From a virus, in the IMG/VR virus record IMGVR_UViG_3300036985_003617, positions 1 to 47,723 of that record: a stretch of 47,723 bases of DNA; one strand, given 5' to 3'. Each line of letters begins with the position of its first letter. Position 1 is the stretch's first letter. The notes below the pieces were generated by a model. That model was not told the DNA's origin, did not search any database, and saw nothing but the letters and a program-made list of their open reading frames with translations. Of this stretch, positions 13,618-21,367 are shown one piece after another. A program made the position numbers and the translations under genes.

Positions 13618-14097
13618 TTAGGCGAGCTCGGCGTCGATCCTTGCGGCGTCGGCCGTGGCGATGGCATGGTAGCCAGCCAATGCGGACGCGATCGCGTCCG
13701 GCAGCGCCCGCGCTAGGTCTACAGTCTCGGCCACCGTCGCATCATAGAGAACGGCTTGTTTGTAGGCGGTCGGGCCGCGTTGGTGTTGCATGTTGTGCCC
13801 GTCAAAGAATCCACAGTCAACGGGCAGGAGTAGCGCCCGCCCGCCGATGACGATGGCCGTCTCTCGCCCGACAGTAGCGGCTGCCCCATCGGAGCACGAC
13901 GCGGATACAGTGACGCGGGCCACGGGTACGCCGCCCACGTCCAGCGACGTGGCCCCCGTCGCGTCAAAGTAGGCGGCTAGTTCGGTGGCAATGCGCGCGG
14001 CAAGGACGGCGCGACGGTCGCGTACGCGACCTATGGCGGCTTTCACTTGAGCGTGCGCGGCGAAGTAGGGCGCGGGGAAATCGTTGGATGTTGCCAT
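13618..14097 (-). CDS. Hypothetical protein
   Basis: This encodes 159 residues from the ATG at 14097 (MATSNDFPAPYFAAHAQVKA). The N-terminal half is helical; the middle is beta-prone (SLDVGGVPVARVTVSASCSD, TAIVIGGRALLLPVDCGFFD); the end is Ala-rich and helical. Unlike its neighbours it has gaps of about 95 bases on both sides instead of coupled overlaps. No family is recognised. Confidence 0.6.
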   Translation of the reverse strand: MATSNDFPAPYFAAHAQVKAAIGRVRDRRAVLAARIATELAAYFDATGATSLDVGGVPVARVTVSASCSDGAAATVGRETAIVIGGRALLLPVDCGFFDGHNMQHQRGPTAYKQAVLYDATVAETVDLARALPDAIASALAGYHAIATADAARIDAELA

Positions 14098-14188
14098 GCT
14101 GGTATCGTTGCGCGGTTTGCCCGTGCGCGGCGGGACCATCGGGAAACCGGATGGTGCGGCAGTGATGGCGATGCGCTCGCCGGGGCGG

Positions 14189-14530
14189 TTAGAATCTAGT
14201 CGTGCCGCGCTTGCCGCAGGATCCGCACCGATGCCTACCTAGGGCACAATCAATTCGCACATCACGGTAGCTGTTGGCGTGAGGGTATTGAGCGTTGCAG
14301 TAGCTGCAACGAGACCACCGCACCGATGGGCCGGTAGCGCCATCGTGCGAAAGCCATTCGCCATCGACGAAGCACGCGCCGCAAGCGTCGCACGTAGCGC
14401 CGGATTCCTCCGCTGCGGCATCCGCGAACACGGGCGATGGCTCGTCATGCGATCGGCCCTGCGATGGCTTGCAGTCGTTGCAAAAGGCGGCGCCATCGTG
14501 GTGCCACGCGATGATCGTTGCGGCGTGCAT
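14189..14530 (-). CDS. Zinc-ribbon hypothetical protein
   Basis: This encodes 113 residues. Several Cys pairs are present: FCNDC, TCDACGACF, RCSYCNAQY and RCGSCGKRG, enough for two zinc ribbons. The 151 bases between this gene and the next upstream gene hold only a 16-codon coupled reading frame, which I do not call. Confidence 0.6.
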   Translation of the reverse strand: MHAATIIAWHHDGAAFCNDCKPSQGRSHDEPSPVFADAAAEESGATCDACGACFVDGEWLSHDGATGPSVRWSRCSYCNAQYPHANSYRDVRIDCALGRHRCGSCGKRGTTRF

Positions 14531-14681
14531 GTTGTTATTGGGTGCCCGATTGCGCCGCGGAATTGCGGCGCGCGCCCTGGGCGGGGCAATGGGGCGCGAC
14601 TATCTGGCCGTCGCGCTAGGGGCGCTAAAGATACTCAGAAAGTTTGCGGGGGCGCGCGGTCCCATGCCGTGGTGCGCGCCG

Positions 14682-14948
14682 TCACACCACACCCACTTGC
14701 GGCGCTAGGTAGAGCCTGCGCCGTCCCTGCATCAACATGGCGCGGGATTCTTCCGCGTGCCATTGTTCAACGGCCGCAGCATCGGACGGGAACCGGACGA
14801 GGTAACAACCGGCGTCCCACGCCAGCCCGGCTTCTCGCCACGCTAGGCCCGTCTTGTCCGCGATCGCGTCTAGCACGTCTGCTTGGCGACCGAACGGGAC
14901 GGGACCATGGCCGAACAGTGTTCGCACCTTGCGCTCGCGGGGCTTCAC
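14682..14948 (-). CDS. Hypothetical protein, last gene of the GGAS cassette series
   Basis: This encodes 88 residues from GTG 14948, translated from the repeated junction signal (GGCGGTGCATC before GTGA). The sequence has VRTLFGHGPVPFGRQADVLD and AWDAGCYLVRFPSDAAAVEQ. It does not itself end in GGAS, so it marks the downstream end of the series. Confidence 0.6.
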   Translation of the reverse strand: MKPRERKVRTLFGHGPVPFGRQADVLDAIADKTGLAWREAGLAWDAGCYLVRFPSDAAAVEQWHAEESRAMLMQGRRRLYLAPQVGVV

Positions 14949-15217
14949 GATGCACCGCCCGGCTCGTCTGCCGTCCCCGGCAAGGGAGCGTTGCAATGGT
15001 CGCAATAGCTCCAGTCGTCTACTTCGCACGTTGCCATGGTGCCTACAACGTGCCAGCCGTCGCCGGGGACCGATTCCGCGATGGATTTAGCCTCGCTTTT
15101 GCAACACTTGCGACATAGCTCGCCGCCGTCGTCAGTGATGGCCCATCGCTCGTACCCGCCGGGCCATGCGTAGGGGGTTGCAGCGATATCGGCCGCTATT
15201 GTGGCGGGAGCGTTCAC
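14945..15217 (-). CDS. Conserved phage zinc-binding protein, GGAS cassette
   Basis: This encodes 90 residues from GTG 15217. ATPYAWPGGYERWAITDDGG, then ELCRKCC and SYCDHCNAPLP, gives two CxxC pairs. I recall the AYAWPGGYP...DGG..LC..C...CDHCG pattern from many phage genomes, without known function. It ends EPGGAS, and that tail contains the ribosome-binding site for the next gene. A longer frame exists upstream (MQGRCLV...), but it overlaps the preceding gene's 3' end and is rejected. Confidence 0.65.
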   Translation of the reverse strand: MNAPATIAADIAATPYAWPGGYERWAITDDGGELCRKCCKSEAKSIAESVPGDGWHVVGTMATCEVDDWSYCDHCNAPLPGTADEPGGAS

Positions 15218-15390
15218 GAGGCACCGCCCTTGCAAACAACCTCAACGTCGCTGTCGTTGTCGCAACCGCCGCAGGTGCTCGTACCGTCGCAGTCGTCGCA
15301 CAGTGTGCCCGCCACGCCGATTACGGTCGCAAAGCAGTTGCGGCAGGCACAGTCGCGGTAGATCGACGCTAGCGGCTCGTGGAGGCTCAC
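15214..15390 (-). CDS. Cys-rich 58-residue protein, GGAS cassette
   Basis: GTG start at 15390. CACRNC, LCDDC and TCGGC in 58 residues indicate a compact zinc-binding protein. It ends VCKGGAS at the repeated GTGA junction. The higher cysteine content than its neighbours suggests a structural zinc role. Function is unknown. Confidence 0.6.
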   Translation of the reverse strand: MSLHEPLASIYRDCACRNCFATVIGVAGTLCDDCDGTSTCGGCDNDSDVEVVCKGGAS

Positions 15391-15617
15391 GATGCACCGC
15401 CTTGCGCATCGGCGAGCGAGATTGCCCCGCGTGCTAGGAGCCGCTCCAATTCCGCCGTCGAGTACCGCTTCGTATTGCATCGCCCGTCAATATCTCTTAG
15501 GGCGAACAAATGGCGGCCGTCGCCCACGAGTTCGTACGGCTTTCCGCCGCTCCCGTCTAGGGCATGCCATCGAATGCATGATCCGCCACGGATGGCCGAT
15601 CGGTCGGGAGCGTTCAC
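15387..15617 (-). CDS. Hypothetical protein, GGAS cassette
   Basis: This encodes 76 residues from GTG 15617. Segments SCIRWHALDGSGGKPYELVG and HLFALRDIDGRCNTKRYSTA suggest a small beta-rich domain. It ends DAQGGAS. Coupled to both neighbours by GTGA overlaps. Confidence 0.6.
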   Translation of the reverse strand: MNAPDRSAIRGGSCIRWHALDGSGGKPYELVGDGRHLFALRDIDGRCNTKRYSTAELERLLARGAISLADAQGGAS

Positions 15618-16003
15618 GATGCACCGCCTTGTGCCCAACAACGGTAGACGTCGGCAAGGTAGTCTTTGGTGGTTTCGTCGCCACGCCCCGTCACCGCAAC
15701 GTCGATGCCATCGAACGTCGGGCGGATCGTCACACGGTAGTTTCGCCAGCCGTCGTATCCACCGTGCTCGTTCATGCGGTGGAATGCCACATTGAACACA
15801 ATCCGCTTGCCGCCGCTAGCCGAGGTAGTGTCATCATCGAGCACCGTTCCGTTGTCGATGCCACTGCCGCTAGGCGCTTCGCCCATGATGCGGTCGATGG
15901 TTGCCTCGTGCTTAGTCGCCCATTCGGTGTTGCCCGATCGCTCACAGTTGCCGAGTGCCTCCAAGGCGGAGGCTAGGGCGGCGATGTTGGTGCGAGCGTT
16001 CAC
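15614..16003 (-). CDS. Conserved phage hypothetical protein, GGAS cassette
   Basis: This encodes 129 residues from GTG 16003. It contains SGSGIDNGTVLDDDTTSASG, RIVFNVAFHRMNEHGGYDGW and DVAVTGRGDETTKDYLADVY. The FH-MNE-G-YDGW core and the closing G(R)...KDYL.D.Y recur in many phage proteins as I recall; no biochemical function is known. It ends WAQGGAS. Confidence 0.68.
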   Translation of the reverse strand: MNARTNIAALASALEALGNCERSGNTEWATKHEATIDRIMGEAPSGSGIDNGTVLDDDTTSASGGKRIVFNVAFHRMNEHGGYDGWRNYRVTIRPTFDGIDVAVTGRGDETTKDYLADVYRCWAQGGAS

Positions 16004-16356
16004 GATGCACCACCTTGCTCGTCTAGCGTGCGATACATCGGCGCAAGGAACCGGATCGCGGCATCGACCGCCGCGAGCATGTGGCGGATACCGTCGCGTC
16101 GGTGCCCATCGGTCCTGCCGAGCCCGTCGCGCGAGATTCCCGCACGCTCGCGGAGCACGGCTAGCCCATGCATCATAATGTCAGACACGGCGTCGGCAAC
16201 CACGTCCCGGCCGTACGATTCTTCGTCATCGCGGAACGCCAGCACCAACGCTCGCACCACGTCGCTCGCGATGGTATAGCGGTTGGCCGCCTCGCCGTAC
16301 TGGTGTTCGGCGATGCCGGTCGAAATGTCGATCCCGTCTTTGCGGGACAGGCTCAC
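16000..16356 (-). CDS. Hypothetical protein, GGAS cassette
   Basis: This encodes 118 residues from GTG 16356, mostly helical (VVRALVLAFRDDEESYGRDV; IRHMLAAVDAAIRFLAPMY). It ends LDEQGGAS. It is preceded by the junction with the best Shine-Dalgarno match (AAGGGAGGT). Confidence 0.6.
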   Translation of the reverse strand: MSLSRKDGIDISTGIAEHQYGEAANRYTIASDVVRALVLAFRDDEESYGRDVVADAVSDIMMHGLAVLRERAGISRDGLGRTDGHRRDGIRHMLAAVDAAIRFLAPMYRTLDEQGGAS

Positions 16357-16838
16357 GAGGCACCTCCCTTGCACGTCAACCAGTGGCTTTCGGCTTGGTC
16401 TACCATGGCCACGGCATCAACCATTGTCATGCGCCGTTCGCCACCTTGTACGGTGGCGTAGACAGCCTCCAAGCCAAGCCCACCAAGCCGCCTTAGCACG
16501 TCGCTACAACGTGAGGGGGAACCGTTCTCCTCTCCCGCCTTGCGCATCACAACGCGCATCCTCTTAGCCAACGGCAGCGAGCGTTCCACTTCCCGTAATG
16601 AACCGTCCAAGCGTGGTTCGTCGCATCCGTAGACGTGCGAAACCTTCCCGTTCTCGGCATGCCGTTGCACCGGCAATTCTGCACTGGCGATTGATCCGCT
16701 TAACGGTGCGCAATCGTCGGCGATGGTCGCATCGTGCCACAATCGCACGACGCTAAACGCGAACGCGAAGAACTGCCCGTGCCTCTCCGGAAGGCGAGGG
16801 ACGAACGCGATCAAGCGGGGTTTGGTCATCTTGGGCAT
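16353..16838 (-). CDS. Hypothetical protein, first gene of the GGAS cassette series
   Basis: This encodes 161 residues from the ATG at 16838 (an ATG at 16829 is possible). Segments LIAFVPRLPERHGQFFAFAF, SVVRLWHDATIADD and RVVMRKAGEENGSPSRCSDV are present. It ends LTCKGGAS. No Shine-Dalgarno sequence is clear before its start, in contrast to the following genes. It is the first gene of the leftward accessory operon. Confidence 0.6.
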   Translation of the reverse strand: MPKMTKPRLIAFVPRLPERHGQFFAFAFSVVRLWHDATIADDCAPLSGSIASAELPVQRHAENGKVSHVYGCDEPRLDGSLREVERSLPLAKRMRVVMRKAGEENGSPSRCSDVLRRLGGLGLEAVYATVQGGERRMTMVDAVAMVDQAESHWLTCKGGAS

Positions 16839-17204
16839 CTAGGTATCTCGGGTATCGTGGGCCGCGGAAAGTCGCGGGCCTCTACACTACACTAAAAGCC
16901 CAGTGCTTTACAGGGGTTATGACGATTAGCGTCTCCCGCCAACCGGCGCAAGCCAGGCAACCGCACCATGTTGCATCTATTTGCGAGATTGCCGGATTTT
17001 CCTAGGGGGGTCGCTACTCACTCTGCGGTGCAAAGCCAACCAGGCCGGATCGAGGTTGCTCGTGGCTAAGATCGGGGGTGTTCTCTCGACCACCGCCTAC
17101 GCAAGCGACACGGATAGCGCGCGTCTTCTCCGGTGACTGCTGTCGCGAACCTCGATCGGTTGGCTCTGCGCTCCCCTGTAATCTTGGTGCGAAGGTGGCA
17201 TGCC

Positions 17205-17390
17205 TTACAGTCGAGTACTGGTTTGCGCAAGAGGGTAAATGGCCCGCCCCAGTGCGGATTCTGTCGGATGCGTCGCCATCGAGCGAGGTAGCGAGTTCGG
17301 CAAGAATGCCCGACTCGCCATCGCCAGGCAGTTGGGCAAGGCATGCAACGCGAAAGCGGCGAGTAGCGGCAGCATGCGGATGCGTGCCAT
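17205..17390 (-). CDS. Weak candidate: 61-residue secreted peptide
   Basis: The minus strand reads MARIRMLPLLAAFALHALPN then CLAMAS, which looks like a signal peptide, followed by 35 unremarkable residues. There is no operon context and competing frames cover the same bases, so it may not be a gene. Confidence 0.2.
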   Translation of the reverse strand: MARIRMLPLLAAFALHALPNCLAMASRAFLPNSLPRSMATHPTESALGRAIYPLAQTSTRL

Positions 17391-17580
17391 GCCGACCGTC
17401 CGAGGGGGTGGGGGGGGCGGGATTCACGAGCGCCTAATGTGTTCGACCCCCCTGCGCAAAAATTATTGGCCTGCTCGAACCTCTTTCCACATAGTCAAGT
17501 CCATTATCCCATGGTTGACTTAACGAAGTGGATTGGCGATGCTTTGTGTCGAGCCACCCATGGACAGCCTGCTGGGCTTT

Positions 17581-17598
17581 CCAGCACTGGAGTGCTGG
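17581..17598. other. Perfect 8-bp stem hairpin
   Basis: CCAGCACT-GG-AGTGCTGG upstream of the late operon. The two-base loop makes it nearly a continuous palindrome, so it could equally be a protein-binding site. No T-run follows. Confidence 0.5.
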
Positions 17599-17704
17599 GG
17601 TAATGGCTTTCGGCCTCGTTGCACACATGGTCAAGACGAGGTCACCTCTAGCCCCCTAGGTGAAGTAGGTGGACAATCTGGCTGTGGCGGGCTAAGGGAG
17701 GCGC

Positions 17705-18169
17705 ATGGCGATTCTCAGCAATGAAGACCCGCAGAAGGTGGTCGATTGCTGGCGCGCAGAGTGCCGTGCCCGAGCGGCGGCAGATGCGGCTCTTTCCCCA
17801 TCGACGGCTGACTACAACCGCGATGATGTGGCGGATGCGATCCGAGGCATTGCGCGGACACTGGACTACCACCGCAGTGCGGCGGAGAACATCACCAAGG
17901 GGCGGCTGTATGCCTTGGCGGACAAGACGAGGGCCGGGAACGTGGACGTGGAGCCTGGCAGCGTGGACCACGGCGAGCCGGATGAGGTTGACCTGGCGCT
18001 TGATGAGGCTCAGGTGCCCACAATCGACAAGAGCGGATCGGTGCTGGCGGCCATGACGGCTGTCGAGCGCATCCGATGGCTGGCTGGCAGGGTCCAGAGT
18101 CTTGAGCGGGCACTGGAGCGCGAGCGGGATGCGTTCAGGGATCTGGCGATGGTCAAGGCGGCGCGATGA
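17705..18169 (+). CDS. Hypothetical protein, first gene of the late operon
   Basis: This encodes 154 residues with a strong Shine-Dalgarno sequence. The N-terminal half is helical (QKVVDCWRAECRARAAADAA); the C-terminal half holds TIDKSGSVLAAMTAVERIRW and a charged helix (LERALERERDAFRDLAMVKA). The motif matches the protein at 8503-8874. Placement just ahead of the terminase small subunit is typical for poorly conserved packaging-region genes. Confidence 0.65.
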   Translation: MAILSNEDPQKVVDCWRAECRARAAADAALSPSTADYNRDDVADAIRGIARTLDYHRSAAENITKGRLYALADKTRAGNVDVEPGSVDHGEPDEVDLALDEAQVPTIDKSGSVLAAMTAVERIRWLAGRVQSLERALERERDAFRDLAMVKAAR

Positions 18170-18258
18170 ACTCCTGCTTTGGTCCAGACGACCGCCGCGT
18201 TCTCGATGTTTGGAGTGCGCTCTTCCGCTACAGCGGCGTGGCATACGGCGTAGCCTGA
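18166..18258 (+). CDS. 30-residue reading frame coupled to the previous gene
   Basis: The ATG at 18166 overlaps the upstream TGA (ATGA). It encodes MNSCFGPDDRRVLDVWSALF then RYSGVAYGVA. Very short; the overlap is the only support. Confidence 0.35.
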   Translation: MNSCFGPDDRRVLDVWSALFRYSGVAYGVA

Positions 18259-18300
18259 CCATCTTGCGTTTGGGGCTCACTTTTGGGATAGTGGGATTCC

Positions 18301-18804
18301 ATGGTGATGCCGATCGCGATGACGCCGGAGTTTGAGGAGTCGCTCATCGAGCATGTGTGCGAGGGCGGCACGATTCGGGCGTGGTCCCGCCTGAAAGGGA
18401 AGCCGAGTTACAGAGCGGCGTATCGGCACATCATGCGCTCGCCCGAGTTTGCCAAGGCGATGGACCAGGCGCGCGAGATCGGGCACGAGGCGATTGCGGA
18501 CGACTGCCTGATGATCGCCGACGACAGCGGCAACGACGTGACGTTTGACCAGAACGGCGAACCGCGTGCGGATGCCGAGGTGGTTGCGCGGAGCAAGCTG
18601 CGGGTGTGGGCGCGGCTAGAGTTGCTGAAGAAGTGGCACCCGAAGAAGTACGGGGACAAGTCCTCGCTTGAGCACAGCGGCCCCGGCGGCGCTCCGATTG
18701 CGATCAGTGACGAAGCGGCGGCGAAGCAGATTGCGTCGCTGCTTGCGGTGGCGGCTGCGCGGGCGAAGGCGGCAGAGCCGGAAGCTGACGGAGATGCGTC
18801 GTGA
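18301..18804 (+). CDS. terS: Terminase small subunit
   Basis: This encodes 167 residues. HVCEGGTIRAWSRLKGKPSY then RAAYRHIMRSPEFAKAMDQA is the DNA-binding HTH region of a common small-terminase family. VVARSKLRVWARLELLKKWH and PKKYGDKSSLEHSG is its hallmark ending. It should recognise the packaging site and regulate the large subunit. The ATG at 18301 is used; in-frame ATGs at 18307 and 18319 are alternatives. One gene lies between it and the large subunit. Confidence 0.85.
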   Translation: MVMPIAMTPEFEESLIEHVCEGGTIRAWSRLKGKPSYRAAYRHIMRSPEFAKAMDQAREIGHEAIADDCLMIADDSGNDVTFDQNGEPRADAEVVARSKLRVWARLELLKKWHPKKYGDKSSLEHSGPGGAPIAISDEAAAKQIASLLAVAAARAKAAEPEADGDAS

Positions 18805-19103
18805 ACGGATTCGACGTGATGCGGCTCGATGTCGCTGCCAATGAGATGCCCAAGCAGCGCGGGTTGGACTGCATGCTGCTGGAACGCGCCAGCGGCGATG
18901 TCTACTTCCACGCAAGCCTGATTGGCGGCCAATGCAGAGTGTTCTTTCTCGCAAGCTACGAGGGCGAGCCGATTGTGATGAACGACGGTGAAATCTACGT
19001 GCGGGCTTCGTTCATTCGGTCTCTGGACCCGGACATTGCCGACGTGCTCGACAATATCGAGGCGAAGGTCAGGGCGATTGCCGAGACGGACGACTCCGCG
19101 TGA
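18801..19103 (+). CDS. Hypothetical protein between the terminase genes
   Basis: This encodes 100 residues, coupled on both sides. VYFHASLIGGQCRVFFLASY then EGEPIVMNDGEIYVRASFIR is beta-rich; the tail is a helix ending in acidic residues. No family is recognised. Confidence 0.65.
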   Translation: MNGFDVMRLDVAANEMPKQRGLDCMLLERASGDVYFHASLIGGQCRVFFLASYEGEPIVMNDGEIYVRASFIRSLDPDIADVLDNIEAKVRAIAETDDSA

Positions 19104-20623
19104 ACGTCGACCCGGCAGTGCTTGCGCTGCTCACGCCGCAAGAGCGTTCCCAGCTTGACAGGCTAGTTGTCGCAACGACGAAGGTTTGGGCTCCCGACGC
19201 ACGCAACAAGCCGCAGTGCATTGGGTATGCGAGCGACGCGGACGTGATTGGGTACGGCGGATCAGCAGGTGGCGGCAAAACAGACCTGGCCATCGGCATG
19301 TCGCTGACCAAGCACAAGGTCGTGCAGTTCTTCCGCCGGGAGGGCACCGAACTGAGTGCGATCATCGACCGATGTGCCGAGTTGGTTGGGCACCGCGAAG
19401 GGCTTGCGGGCAGACCGGCGGTGTGGCGCGACCCGACGCCGCAGTGCAGGCTCATCGAGTTCTGCTCGGTGCCGCACCTTGGCGATGAGGCGGCCTATCA
19501 GGGCAGGGCGAAAGACTTCCTCGTGATCGACGAGGCGAGCAACTTCCTTGAGCAGCAAGTGAGGTTCTTGATGGGCTGGGTTCGCAGCGTCGACCCCAAG
19601 CAGAAGTGCCAGACGCTGCTGACACTCAACCCGCCGACCAACGTCGAAGGCCGCTGGGTCATCAAGTTCTTTGCGCCGTGGCTCGACACCAAGCACCCCA
19701 ACCCGGCGAAGTCGGGAGAGGTGCGGTGGTTTGCGATGGTCGACGGCGCGGAGACCGAATGCGACAAGGAGCCGTTCGAGCACAAGGGCGAGACGATAAG
19801 GCCGCAGAGCCGCACCTTCGTGACGAGCAGGCTCTCGGACAACCCCTACTTGCGGGACACGCCCTACGGCGCGACCCTGCAAGCACTGCCGGAACCGCTG
19901 CGAAGCCAGATGCTGCACGGCGACTTCGCCGCAGGCATGGAGGACGACCCCTGGCAGGTGATCCCCACCGCGTGGGTGGAAGCCGCGATGAAGCGGTGGA
20001 CTCGCCCCGACATCTTGCAGCGCATGTGCTCGCTTGGCGTCGACGTGGCATGCGGCGGCAAAGACAACACCGTGCTCGCGCGCAGGCACGGCAACTGGTT
20101 CGACGTGCCGTTGGTCTACCCCGGCACACAGACGCCGGACGGGCCAACCACCGCTGGGCTGTGCATCGCCGCGATACGAGACCGCGCCGTCATGCACCTC
20201 GACTTGTTCGGTGTAGGCGCGAAACCCTACGGCCACCTGATGGCCACGAACCAAGAAGTCATCGGCGTCAACGTCGGCGACGTCACCAGCGAGACCGACG
20301 AAACCGGGCGGCTGGGGTTTGTCAACGTGAGGTCGCTGCTGTGGTGGCGAATGCGAGAAGCCCTCGACCCGTCGAGCAACCGGGGGCTGTGCCTGCCGCC
20401 CGACAGACGGCTGCTTGCGGACCTGTGTGCGCCGACGTGGGAGCCGCAGGGCAAGAAGATCAAGGTTGCGGGCCGCGAAGAGATCCGAACGCGAATTGGT
20501 AGATCGCCGGACTTCGGCAGCGCCTACTGCCTTGGCCTCATGGACACGCCTGTCGAAGACGACATCCTTTCGGTGAGGCTGTCGAAAAGTGATCGCGACT
20601 ACGACATGTTCGGGGACTTATAG
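19100..20623 (+). CDS. terL: Terminase large subunit
   Basis: This encodes 507 residues from GTG 19100 (GTGA overlap). ATPase: Walker A GSAGGGKT (54-61), Walker B FLVIDEAS (D144-E145), and coupling motif TLLTLNPP. C-terminal RNase H-type nuclease: LGVDVACGGKDN (D315), VMHLDLFGVG (D368) and FGSAYCLGLMD (D482) supply the acidic triad. It translocates DNA into the prohead and cuts the concatemer. The motif order and length are complete. Confidence 0.95.
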   Translation: MNVDPAVLALLTPQERSQLDRLVVATTKVWAPDARNKPQCIGYASDADVIGYGGSAGGGKTDLAIGMSLTKHKVVQFFRREGTELSAIIDRCAELVGHREGLAGRPAVWRDPTPQCRLIEFCSVPHLGDEAAYQGRAKDFLVIDEASNFLEQQVRFLMGWVRSVDPKQKCQTLLTLNPPTNVEGRWVIKFFAPWLDTKHPNPAKSGEVRWFAMVDGAETECDKEPFEHKGETIRPQSRTFVTSRLSDNPYLRDTPYGATLQALPEPLRSQMLHGDFAAGMEDDPWQVIPTAWVEAAMKRWTRPDILQRMCSLGVDVACGGKDNTVLARRHGNWFDVPLVYPGTQTPDGPTTAGLCIAAIRDRAVMHLDLFGVGAKPYGHLMATNQEVIGVNVGDVTSETDETGRLGFVNVRSLLWWRMREALDPSSNRGLCLPPDRRLLADLCAPTWEPQGKKIKVAGREEIRTRIGRSPDFGSAYCLGLMDTPVEDDILSVRLSKSDRDYDMFGDL

Positions 20624-20893
20624 ATGGCGTCGAAACGCTTTGGCCAGAAGCCGACTAGCCCAGATGGGCCATGCATCATCGTTCACTGGCGCGAAGCGAG
20701 AAAGGGATCGCACGCGATGGCGGCATCGTTCTTCCCGCTGCCCGCCGAATCGAAGGACGAGATGGAGGCGACGTGCTTTGAGTGGTTCGCAAGCCGCCAA
20801 GCCGTCGTGGTGTCGATGACATGGGCCTGGGGAGCGATCCCCGACTTCGTCACGAAGAGCAGGCGTGTTGCTCTCTGGGTGGAGCCGCAGTAA
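20624..20893 (+). CDS. Hypothetical protein
   Basis: This encodes 89 residues starting directly after the terminase stop. Segments KPTSPDGPCIIVHWREARKG and CFEWFASRQAVVVSMTWAWG; Trp-rich. No family is recognised. Confidence 0.6.
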   Translation: MASKRFGQKPTSPDGPCIIVHWREARKGSHAMAASFFPLPAESKDEMEATCFEWFASRQAVVVSMTWAWGAIPDFVTKSRRVALWVEPQ

Positions 20894-20902
20894 TGTGCGC
20901 GA

Positions 20903-21367
20903 ATGCGCTGCTCCGCAATTCCCGAGGTAGACATCCGCACGGTGTCAATTGCGGAGTTGCAGCAGCACGGCATTGGCCTGTTCCTGATGGCGTGGCGTGA
21001 AACCGGCGGTGAGACCCAGCTAGACATCGACTGGGACCAGTACCTCGGGGTCGAATCGATGGGACTGCTCACCGCTTGGGCCGCATGGCGAGGCGGCACG
21101 ATGGTCGGCTACAGTGTGATGGTGGTGCTGCCAAGCATGCACTCGCGCATCGTGGTGGCCGAGAGCTTGGCGCTTTTTGTGCATCCAGAGCACCGGCGCG
21201 GTGGCTTTGGCATGAGGCTTATCCGGCTGACGGAAGCGTCGGCCAATGAAGCTGGTGCCGAACTTCGGTGGCGATCCAAGAGAGGCCAGGCGCTCGATCG
21301 ACTCTTGCCACAAATGGGCTACGTGCCGATGGACGAGATTTGCTACGTCAAGGAGAAGTCCCAATGA
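20903..21367 (+). CDS. GNAT-family N-acetyltransferase
   Basis: This encodes 154 residues. The GNAT core is visible: beta-strand SRIVVAESLALFVHPEHRRG, then acetyl-CoA-binding GGFGMRLIRLTEASANEAGA (R-x-x-G-x-G/A pattern as RRGGFG), and a C-terminal YVPMDEICYVKE strand. Its place between terminase and portal genes is typical for an accessory late gene. The acceptor is unknown and could be a virion or host protein. The stop overlaps the next ATG. Confidence 0.8.
   Translation: MRCSAIPEVDIRTVSIAELQQHGIGLFLMAWRETGGETQLDIDWDQYLGVESMGLLTAWAAWRGGTMVGYSVMVVLPSMHSRIVVAESLALFVHPEHRRGGFGMRLIRLTEASANEAGAELRWRSKRGQALDRLLPQMGYVPMDEICYVKEKSQ

Larger units (their letters stand above)
16839..17704. promoter_or_regulatory. 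866-bp intergenic control region between the accessory and late operons
   Basis: Divergent spacer expected to hold the leftward accessory and rightward late promoters. Visible elements: a G-run stretch at 17404-17421 (G5-T-G8-C-G3) able to form a quadruplex; AGTCAA...TTGACT half sites flanking 16 bases around 17493-17520; and a hairpin at 17581-17598. A strong AAGGGAGG ribosome-binding site precedes the ATG at 17705. Open frames here lack protein-like character apart from the weak candidate at 17205-17390. Confidence 0.5.

Noticed and set aside
14635-14685. A 16-codon frame coupled by GTGA to the end of the 14682-14948 gene.
   Set aside because: Too short and with no conserved tail; it may be a relic of a deleted cassette.
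17014-17437. Overlapping frames of 119-137 codons on both strands in the 17-kb intergenic region.
   Set aside because: No start context, no coupling, low-complexity Arg/Pro/Ser translations; both cannot be real and neither looks like protein.
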